Positions 55,150 through 64,000 of a DNA stretch of 64,000 nt are shown in pieces. Position numbers and translations under genes: made by a program. The number at the start of each line of letters is the position of its first letter. Position 1 is the first letter of the stretch. A model generated the notes under the pieces. It saw nothing but the letters and a program-made list of their open reading frames with translations. It ran no database searches and was not told where the DNA came from. This stretch comes from Liquidambar formosana (taxonomy: Eukaryota > Streptophyta > Magnoliopsida > Saxifragales > Altingiaceae): positions 13,617,615-13,681,614 of the forward strand of contig CM077827.1 of the NCBI GenBank assembly GCA_039720395.1. Reading direction: 5' to 3'.

Positions 55150-55562
55150 CCTATACAAAAGTGATGTGCCTAGATATTAGTAGTGTTCTTTTATACTTTG
55201 CTTGTTATTTTCTTATGTAACCAGCTGGCAATATTAGCCTAGCTTTTAGAGATAGTTAGAGATTAGTTGGAGTTAGTTATAAGCTGTTACAATTAGTTAG
55301 AAGTTTGTTGGATGATTAATCTTTGGTTAGTTCACTATAAATAGGGACTAGGAGACTGTTATGAGTTAGTTTTCAGTTCAGATTTGCTTTATAAAGATTT
55401 GTATCACTGGAATAGAGCATTTTCCTGCTCTTTCTCGGCTCCCAAACAGCCCTATTTCTTTGTAAACTGAATTTTTCTCTCTTGTAATGAAGATTTTCTG
55501 ATTCTTTGCATCAATGGTGCTTGTTGTTATGGTTTGAATCCTTCATAATTTGGTATCAGAGC
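55150..55562 (+). mobile_element. Copia-type LTR remnant with initiator-Met primer site
   Basis: TGGTATCAGAGC at 55551-55562 is the classic copia primer site complementary to initiator tRNA-Met. The 350-400 bp before it have LTR features: CTATAAATAGGG at about 55337 and a TAATGAAGATTTTC stretch near the end. No internal genes or second LTR follow, so the element is truncated. The left boundary is approximate. Confidence 0.6.
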
Positions 55563-57162
55563 ACAAGGATTTCGATCCCTGTGGTGAATACTTCTGCTCT
55601 GTTCCTCCCCTGTTCTTGTGCCATGTTGATGAGAACACACCCTAGCCTTTATTGCACCCACCGAGGGTTTTTCTTGAGTGATTGCAGCACTGCTTGCAGT
55701 GGTCTAAGTCTCCTGTTGTATCAGTTGAAGCCAGTTTTCACGTGTGAAGCTCCATTACAATATTCTTGGATCGAAACTATCCTAGGTTTTGATAAAGTTT
55801 TATCTTGCCATAGCAGCCACAATTGAGGTCTCAATTCCAGTCAATAATGGTGTCTTTGGGTACAGCAGTGGTCATAATTTCCTCTCCAGTTCAGATTGAG
55901 TTATGTTTGAAGGTTCTCCTGCTATTGCAAACTGTTACTGACTTGTGCAAGACTTGCTTAAGGTTTGACTTCTCTTAGAGTGACTGATCGAAGCCTTCTA
56001 CTGCTTAGTTCTTGTTGAATGTGAATCGTCACAAGTGCTAAATCCAGCTGCAGGTGGTTTGGGTTGGTTCCAGTTGATCGACTCTTTTGGTAACCTTCTT
56101 GACAGAGTGTGGATCTTCTTTTGGTAATCTCCTCATTAGCTGTAGTTGCTGTTGTCTGAAACTTAGCCTAATCTTTGTGGAGTTGAACTAGTTTGAAGGT
56201 CTTTTTTCTTTGATTGTGACCTTTCTGTTTCACAACCTGAATCTATGGTACAATTTGATTCACATTGGGCCTTAATTTACTTGATTTGGAGTGACGCCTT
56301 GTCACAACCCGGAAAATAGGCCATGATGTGTTTGTAATAAAATGTGCTCTATATAAAAATTGAGGATGGTTTATAAATAAAATTACAATTTAAAGAAATG
56401 TTTCTAAGAAAATCCGGCGTGGTCCCATTTGAAAATAGGACATACCAAGTTATGACTTTTAAACCTGTACAGTTTAAACATAAGTATAAATCCATCCGCA
56501 AATAAAACATTAAATAAACTAGCATTAGTGTTATGCAAAGTTCTACCGTTAATACACACAATATAAAAATACATTTAGGCTGTTTAAAATAATATACAGA
56601 CCATAAATGTAAAATATTAACATCCATATAACATCCAAAATGCAATGTCCCATGCTATCCCTAATGCGATGCCTCCTCATATGAGTTATCATTACCTTGC
56701 TCAAAATTTGGAAAATTTGTTTTAAAAATAGGGGTGAGTAAAAACTCAATAGGTTACATTTTTCAAAGATGTATATCAAGGTTTTAAAAAGATTTTAACC
56801 ATTTAAAGTGATACAATGGGGATCACATTTCACAATTTAAAAATAAGGGAGAGCATGTAAATAACCATCTCATCAACCACCATATCTGGTAAATCCATAA
56901 CATTAGTATTTCAAACTGATAATCCTCCCCACGTCATGTGGGGCCTTCGCGTGCGAAAATAAGAGGAAACATGACAAGACATCCCTATTTGGAACTGTAG
57001 CAACCTCAAGAGGAAACATAGCAAGACATCCCTATTTGGGACTGTAGTAACCTTAATTTGGGTCTACATCAAGTAGCTCAGGACTAAAGGATAAGAAGAC
57101 ACAGCACGACGTCCCTTTTAACTTTTGGGACCGCAGTAATCTTGACTCCATTAGCCCTTATC
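55563..57162. other. Intron 15 repeats: older LTR-like sequence with ~45-bp degenerate repeats
   Basis: 56300 begins TGTCACAACCCGGAAAA, a common start of plant gypsy LTR-like repeats. From about 56960 to 57130 a unit with GAGGAAACAT(G/A)(A/G)CAAGACATCCCT and GGACTGTAGTAACC recurs about three times. The sequence appears to be cut by the copia insertion and to resume after 62472. No coding domain. Confidence 0.4.
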
Positions 57163-57380
57163 TGTTGAATATTGGTTATGTTTTATGTGTTTTATTCATG
57201 TTTTATTACTTCTACTTAGTTGAAGGGTATTCTTGTAATTGTAGCATATAAGAAGTACAAATAATATGCTAGTAGAGAAGGAACCCGACGGTTCTCTCTA
57301 TTTTTCTCCCTCTTCTTCTTCTCTTCTCTTCTTCTTCTCTTCTTTTCTTATCTCTCCATTCATTTATATACAAACCAACT
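57163..57380 (+). repeat. 5' LTR of the copia element
   Basis: 218 bp, TGTTGAATATTGG to ...CCAACT, with a TTCTTCTTCTC-rich middle. Roughly 15-20 differences from the 3' LTR. Confidence 0.88.
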
Positions 57381-57928
57381 TAGTATCAAAGCATCGATCA
57401 CTAGGCATCAATTTGCATAAGAAAAAAAAAAGTGTCAGAACACCTCTGCTGATGTCAGCCGTACGGATGCTGATGTCAGCATAAAGCTGACCCTCCCATC
57501 TTGGTTGACTTTTCAAGGGGAATATGTCCATGAAGTTTCAAGCCAATTGGAGTTGATTTGGTATGGTTTTCTGATTTTTCTTTGATTTTCGTAAAAAATA
57601 GGGTGTTTTTTCAGATCTGGTTTTTGGGGCACTTTGAATGCAATCTATCGCTTGGGGTTGGACTAGAGGGTGACAAAATTGACCCTGGAGGTCTGCCATG
57701 GGGGCTTGCAACCTTGTTTAAGGGTTTAAGATGTGTTTTGTCTCCAAAAAGTGGGTCAGCACCCTAGTTTTTGTGCTGTCCAGTCAGTGGTGATGTGTTC
57801 TACAGCTTTATTTCTTGTTTTATGCTTTGATAATTGATCTAGATACCTACTGCTTCATTGTTGGTGCTGTGTTAGTGCTGTTTGGTGGTTTAGGAGCGTG
57901 TTTGGGTAGTGCTTAAGACTATTCTAGC

Positions 57929-60900
57929 ATGTCTGAGTCTAGTGTAGTCAACCAAACCCAACCCAAGGAGGTTGTGGGTCAAATTGGCACGAATATTGAG
58001 AACCCTACTCTTCAAATCACAACTTGGAAGTTAGATTGGACTAATTATTTGGTCTGGGCACGGTTAGTGAGGCTTTTCCTTACTGGGAAAGGAAAGATGG
58101 GGTATGTTATTGGAAAGACTATAGAACCGCCATGAAATGATCCTTCTTATGAGAAGTAGGATGCTGAGAACTCTATTGTTATGTCTTGGTTATTGAATTC
58201 GATGGCATAGGAAATTGGCAATGGATATCTATTGATGCGAACTGCAAAGGAGATTTGGGATGCGGTGGAGCAGATGTACTCTTAAAAGGGGAATCTTGCA
58301 CAACTCTTTGAGTTAAGAGGTAAGATCCATGATACATATTAGGATGATAAGTCTTTGACTACTTATTTCCACACACTGCAGGGGCTTTGGCAAGAATTCG
58401 ATTATCAAAATTTTCAGGTAGTATGTCTTGCAGATGCCTCGAAGTTTTATCAGTTTTTGGAGCAAGATCGTATTATGGGGTTTTTAGTTGGTCTTAGAGA
58501 TGAGTATGATCAGGTGTGTATTCAAATTCTTGGTAAGGAGCCACTTCCCTCTTTTCGGGAGGTTTTTGCCTATATGAAGCAAGAGGAGAGTAGACGAGGT
58601 GTTATGATGAGTATTACAGCACAAGAGAGATGTATTATGGTTGGTACTTCTCAGAAAAAGAGTTGTGGAGGTCAGAAGCCACGGGAATGGAATAGACCAA
58701 GTGATTTTGGATTAGATGAGAAAGATAAATTGTTTTATGACCATTGCAATAAGCCTAGGCATAGTAGAGAAACTTACTGGAGACTCATAGGTCGGGGTCC
58801 TTCTAGGGGTAGAAGAGGTCACTCCAGGAATGCCAATAGACCTTGAGCTCATTATACTACAATTGTTGATTCTACAATTACTGTTAGTTCCTCATCTGGC
58901 TCTTAGGTTAAACCATCTGACACATTCAGTCTTACTCAAGAAGAAGTTGAGCAGTTCAAGCGTCTTATGTCACGGATGGATACACCTACCCTTAGTGCTT
59001 CCACTTTCTTTGCTCATTTAGGTAACCTTGCTACTTCCATAGGTGCATTCTGTACCTTCTCTTCCCAACCTTGGATCATTGATTCAGGGGCTTCTGATCA
59101 TATGACTAGTGCTCCTTCATTATTCACTTCTTATCAAATTTGCTTAGGAAAAAGTTAGAATAGTTGATAGTTCCTTATCTTCCGTGTTAGGCAAAGGTTA
59201 TGTCCCTGTTACGCCTACTTTGTTACTTTTTTCTGTTCTCTATGTTCCAAAATTTTCTACCAATTTTACTTTCCATTAGTCGAATAACTGAAGATCTTAA
59301 TTGTTGTGTGACTTTTTTCCCTTCTCATTGTGTCTTTTACGACCTCCTTACGAGGAAGATGATTGGTAGTGGTAGGGAGAGTGGAGGCCTTTACCCTCTG
59401 AATCATCATTCTAAAGAACCGCAACAACTACAAAAAGCCAATCATTTAGAGAATCTTATTGACCCAGTGGAGAGAATTTGGCTCTGGTACAAGCGTTTGG
59501 GACATCCCTCTTGTGTTTTATTGTAGAGGATGTTTCTTTCTTTTTTTTCTCGGATCAATGTTTTTAAATTTCATTGTGAGATGTGTGAACTTGCTAGACA
59601 TCATCAGGTGTCATTTCCTTCTAGTAATAATAAAAGTTCTAAGTCTTTTGCTATTGTTCATACAGATGTTTGGGGCTCTTCTCATATTGTTACTTTATTT
59701 GAGTACCAATGGTTTGTTTCTTTTATTGATGATTTTTCCTGTACTACTTGGGTGTACTTCTTGAAACAGAAAAGTGATGTCTTTGTTTGTTTTCAAAATT
59801 TTCATAAAATGGTGTTAACTCAATTTAATCATCCTATTAAGATTGTTCGGTCTGACAATAGTGGTGAGTGTATTCATGGGCCTTGGTTCATATTTCCAAG
59901 AGCATGGGATAGTTCACCAAACTTCATGTACTGATACTCCTCAACAGAATGGGGTTGTTGAGTGAAAGAATTGTTACTTCCTGGAAGTGGCTAGGGCATT
60001 AATGTTTTTCACTCATGTTTCTAAGTCTTACTGGGGGATGCTGTTCTCACCGCCACATATATCATCAACAAAATGTCCTCTTGGGTTCTTAACTTCTGAA
60101 AACCTATTGATGTGTTGCCTCGCTCCTCACCTACCTCAACTCTTTTTTTAATTCCTCCTCCAGCTTTTAGGTGTCTATTTTGTCCATATTCCGGGTAGAG
60201 ATAGGAGTAAATTAGATCCTCGTGCACTCCGATGTGTGTTTTTGGGGTATTCTCTTACCTAGAAAGGTTATCAGTGTTACCACCCTCCATCTGGGAAAAG
60301 GTTTGTCTTTATGGATGTCACTTTTCTTGAGTCCTCTACTTATTTCTCTCCTCCCAGACTTCTTTTCAAGGGGAGAATACTAGTGAAGAGCAGTCTCCTT
60401 TTCCTTTAGTGCTTCCTAGAATTGATAAAATTGCTCTTACTTGTATCAATACGAGCCAAGGGAAACAGTCGAGGAAATTCAAGTATACTCGAGGAGATAG
60501 AAGGATAAGGCTCTTCTTCTTCCTATTTGTTAACCGGCTTCTTCTGACAGGTAAGTTTAGTGATAGTGTTTTTGATCCTCTCCTTAATGCTTCTGAAACT
60601 CCCATTGATGATTTAGAAGTTCCTATTGCCCTTCGTAAAGGGGTTAGATCTTATACTCAACATCTTTTGTCTAACTTTGTTTCATATGAAAAGCTCTCAC
60701 CATCCTATCATGTTTTTGCTTCTCAGTTATCCTCTATTTTTGTTCCAAAAGATTTACAAGATTTACAGGATGCACTTAGTGACCAAAAATAGAGGGAAGC
60801 AATGAATGAAGAGATGAGAGCTCTTTAAAAGAACCATACTTGGGATTTGGTGAAGTTTCCAGAGGATAAGAAGATAGTGGGGTGCAAGTGGATGTTCACT

Positions 60901-62238
60901 CTGAAGCATAGGGCAGATGGTTCTGTGGATAGGTACAAGGCAAGATTGGTGGCAAAGGGCTATACACAGACATATGGAATAGATTATCAAGAAACAATTG
61001 CTTCGGTTGCAAAAATGAATTCCATTCAGGTCCTGTTATCCTTAGCTACTAATTTGGGTGGTCACTCCAACAACTTGGATGGTAAAGAATGCATTCCTCC
61101 ATGGAGATTTGGAAGAAGAAGTGTATATGGATGTTCTCCTTGGGTTTTAGAATCCATTAACGATTGAGAAGGTATGCAAGTTAAATAAAGCTCTATATGG
61201 GTTGAAACAATCTCCTAGAGCATGGTTTGAAAGGTTTACTTGAGCTATGCTAAAGTATGGATATAAGCAGAGTCAGGGTGATCACACCTTATTCATTCGT
61301 CATTCCACTCAAGGTAAGATTACAGCCCTTATTGTATATGTTGATGATATTGTTATAGTTGGTGATGATATGGAGGAGATATAAAAATTGAAACATGACT
61401 TAGCTAAAGAGTTTGAAATTAAGGACCTTGGGAATTTAAAATACTTTATGTTCTTGATCTTCTTAAAGAGACAGGGATGTTTGAATGCAATGCATGTGAT
61501 ATTTCCATAGAACAAAATTAGAGACTAGGTGAAGATATAGAGGGAGCTATGGTAGATAGGGGGAGATATCAATGATTAGTTGGTAAATTGATTTATCTGT
61601 CTCATGCTTGCCTAGATATTGCATATGCTATTAGTGTGGTGAATTAATTCATGCATTCTCCTTGTGAGTCTCATATGGAGGCTATTTATTGGATCCTTCG
61701 CTACTTGAAGTCTGCTCCTAGAAAAGGGATATTGTTCTCAAGACATGATCATTTGAGAAAAGAGTCATATACAGATGCAGGTTGGGCAGGCTCTACTACT
61801 GATCGGAGATCTACCTCAGGTTACTGTACTTTTGTAGGTGGAAATCTTGTGACTTGGCGGAGTAAGAAATAGTATGTAGTTGCTAGATCCAGCGTAGAGG
61901 CTGAGTTTAGATCCATGGCTCATGGGGTGTGTGAGTTACTTTGGTTGAAGATATTGCTATAGGAATTAGGTTTTGAATGCAAAGTTCCTATGCGGTTATA
62001 TTGTGATAACAAGGCAGCTATTAATATTGCATATAACTTAGTTCAACATGATTGAACTAAGCATATTGAAGTTGACAGGCACTTTATCAAGGAGAAGTTG
62101 AGTTCTAGAGAGATTTTCACTCTATATATGAGAACTAAAGATCAGCTTACTGATATCTAGGCCAAAGAAGTACCTAGCAAAGTGTTTCATGATGTGCTAA
62201 CCAAGTTGGGCATGAGAGATATCTTTGCACCAACTTAA
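57929..62238 (+). pseudogene. Copia gag-pol remnant
   Basis: Gag starts MSESSVVNQTQPKE but stops at about 58133; a second gag block lies at 58355-58846. Its zinc knuckle has lost Cys residues (FYDHCNKPRHSRETYW). The protease motif WIIDSGASDHMT is near 59073. The integrase is marked by RLGHPS near 59495, then HTDVWGSSH and SFIDDFS near 59660-59735. Reverse transcriptase has GCKWMFTLKHRADGS (60880) and YVDD (61337). RNase H has AGSTTDRRSTSGYCTFVGG (61785) before a stop at 61870. Stops and frame changes separate all these blocks, so no polyprotein can be made. Confidence 0.9.
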
Positions 62239-62245
62239 GGGAGAG

Positions 62246-62466
62246 TGTTGAATATTGGTTAGGTTTTATGTGTTTCATTCATGCTTTATTACTTCTACTT
62301 AGTTGAAGGGTATTATTGTAATTGTAGCATATAAGAAGTATAAATAATATGCTAGTAGAGAAAGAACAGTACGGTTCACTCTATTTTTTTCCCTCTTTTT
62401 CTTCTCCTCTTCTCTTCTTCTTCTCATCTTTTCTTATCTCTCCATTCATTTATATACAAACCAACT
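62246..62466 (+). repeat. 3' LTR of the copia element
   Basis: 221 bp, same ends as the 5' LTR; TTATC target copy follows at 62467. Confidence 0.88.
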
Positions 62467-62471
62467 TTATC

Positions 62472-63052
62472 ATCACATCAAAATCATGCAAGAGGGTCTA
62501 AATGTAACATGTGTATAATACCAAAACCTAGGTTTCCAAAACTCATGAATTTCAGGAGATTTAAACCCCTACTCATGTAAATCATGTAATGTAGCATGCA
62601 AACATGTAAATACCCATGAGAATATCCCAACTCATACATACAATGATTTACAACCATGAAAAATGCACCTACCTCTCAAACGGAAGCTAGAAATGCAAAC
62701 CCAAGGGTGCACACACGTAGATCGGGGTGGAAATTGCAAGGTTGAAGCTCTTAGAGCTCGAATCTAAGCTCCCAAGGTCGTGTGCTTTGTAGTCGGCCTC
62801 TTCTTTCTCCCCAAGCTTCTCTTTCTCTCTCTCTTTCTCTATTTTTCAGCTAAGAAAGTGGGGAAATGTGAGGAAAATTCGTGGGTTAAGGGTTTATATA
62901 GGAGGGGCAAAAGGGTCAATTTATCCCATAAAAATCTGACCCATAGACCAAATTCAAGTGTTGTCGTTGACTACAACCTTGGTATAGTCGACTACAAACT
63001 TGGTATAGTTGCCTACAAACTTCCAAAATACTCAAAACCAAGTTATAATAGT
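62472..63052. other. Continuation of the older repeat interrupted by the copia element
   Basis: Sequence resumes after the TTATC target. It has a pyrimidine-rich stretch (62798-62848) and a short repeat of TTGGTATAGT(C/T)G(A/C)CTACAA at about 62980-63018. No gene is supported. Confidence 0.4.
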
Positions 63053-64000
63053 CAAGGTCTTTAATATCGATATCGCTGGGTATATCAAGGGTCCAAAAAT
63101 GTGGATATATCAGATATATCGACAATATCAATATCGCTTTAAAGATATGGTGGATATTATGTGTTAAACGAGGAATTTTTTATTGAAACTCTGGGAAACA
63201 ATGATTTAGACTATAATACACAATCTAGCATAAAAAAATTGCAATTTAAATATGTATAAAACAAGTATGTGTTGTGTAGGGTATAAATAGTGTGATACGA
63301 TGAGAAAATAAATAATAGAAATTCATGCAAATATAACATCCAAATGTCATATGAGATTAAAATTTGTAAATATTTATCATTTACACAATAAACATACATA
63401 CTTACATACTCACATACTTACATTAGTAGTTTAATACCACATGGAATTCCTTAGTGGTTCAAAATCATCATTTCTATCCCTATTTTGCCTATCCATATTG
63501 GTAATATTACGACAATAGGTTGGCCATTTCATATAATTAGCATAATTGAGTAGGTAATTCTGTAGATGGTGGTCATATTCATCAGCATAACAATGCCGCA
63601 GGATTCCAGTGGCGGCAAATCTGGTTGTTCAGTCTCAGGAGCTCCTTCATTTGTATGTGGTAGGACTGATGGATACATTGAGTATGGATTGGGCATATAA
63701 TCAATTGGTTGTTGATATGGATATTGTTGTCCATAGATATATGCCCCTGAGGGATCAGTGTTATAGTAGCCCATCCCATATGGGTTGTATGACTGATATG
63801 GCACATGTTAGACTTGTTGATGGGGATAGGTATCTTGGTTCGAGTCTGTTCCTTACCCAAAATGACTTTGTTATGATCCTATACTCATAAACTCAAAGTT
63901 CGAGGAAAGGGAATCTACATCTTGTTGGCTGCTTGTGTTTTGTCCCCGTTTTTTCCTCGAATAATATTTGCCTATTGCTCCGATACCTGGCTGTTCTCCT
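63053..64000. mobile_element. Left end of a larger hAT-like element, runs off the window
   Basis: It begins CAAGGTCTTTAATATCGATATC and matches the first ~190 bp of the MITE at 48611, including the GATATATC-rich subterminal block and AAACTCTGGGAA. The other TIR is not in the window. The flanking base octamer is ATAATAGT (63045-63052). Confidence 0.65.
63529..64000 (-). pseudogene. C-terminal remnant of a probable hAT-type transposase
   Basis: On the minus strand one frame reads low-complexity Tyr/Pro/Gly protein (PYQSYNPYGMGYYNTDPSG, then YPYQQPIDYMPNPYSMYP). Upstream in the same frame is plausible coding text (GKYYSRKKRGQ, DVDSLSSNFEFMS) broken by TAA codons near 63870, 63852 and 63808. A Tyr/Gly-rich tail fits the C-terminus of plant hAT-related proteins, and it lies inside an element with hAT-like ends. 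The identification is by context and style, not by a catalytic motif. Confidence 0.4.

Larger units (their letters stand above)
57163..62466 (+). mobile_element. Degenerate Ty1/copia retrotransposon in PRMT5 intron 15
   Basis: 5,304 bp with a perfect 5-bp duplication TTATC (57158-57162 and 62467-62471). Short LTRs at 57163-57380 and 62246-62466 start TGTTGAATATTGG. A weak primer site TAGTATCAAAGC follows the 5' LTR and a purine tract AAGGGAGAG precedes the 3' LTR. The gene order gag, protease, integrase, reverse transcriptase, RNase H is that of copia. Many stops and frameshifts make it inactive. LTR divergence is clearly higher than in the Tat element. Confidence 0.93.

Overview
The window is nuclear DNA of a flowering plant, probably a eudicot. 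Two spliced host genes carry GT-AG introns and are buried in transposable elements of almost every class. I cannot name the species from the sequence. All calls come from reading the sequence by eye; no database search was run.

Layout. 1-2592 is AT-rich intergenic DNA with a small foldback element. 2593-4465 is a solo LTR with a 5-bp target duplication. 4466-5480 holds microsatellites and a foldback MITE. 5481-27066 appears to be an old TIR-flanked block into which a Mutator-like element (6116-7398) and the dominant feature of the window were inserted. That feature is a nearly intact 16.6-kb Ty3/gypsy retrotransposon of the Tat branch (9037-25610, target duplication CATGT). It sits inside an older, related LTR remnant. 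The Tat element has long LTRs, a tRNA-Arg-type primer site, a gag-pro ORF with a G-patch, and a pol ORF with two RNase H domains. It also carries two antisense, intron-containing plant-mobile-domain-like genes and a satellite-like tandem array before the 3' LTR.

28560-33860 is a complete DUF1218-family membrane-protein gene (202 aa, three coding exons plus a 5'-UTR intron). Its intron 2 holds a precisely delimited non-autonomous Helitron. From 38725 to the right edge runs the gene for the arginine methyltransferase PRMT5. Fifteen exons (419 codons) are visible and the last catalytic exons lie beyond the window. Its introns carry a Tourist-like MITE, two hAT-like elements with perfect 8-bp target duplications, a tRNA-derived SINE, a decayed Ty1/copia element (57163-62466), and the edge of a larger hAT-like element with transposase-like remains.

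The most interesting signal is an array of short palindromes, centred on CGTACG in the Tat LTRs, repeated in groups of two to four at 21-bp centre-to-centre spacing (two DNA turns). Such arrays sit upstream of the TATA box and again in the leader of both Tat LTRs. They recur in the promoter, leader or introns of both antisense genes. The diverged solo LTR at 2593-4465 has them with different arms, and a third LTR remnant near 8350 has an analogous array built on GGCTAGCC and GGTNACC. The palindromes change while the spacing is kept, which suggests a selected cis-regulatory architecture in this lineage.
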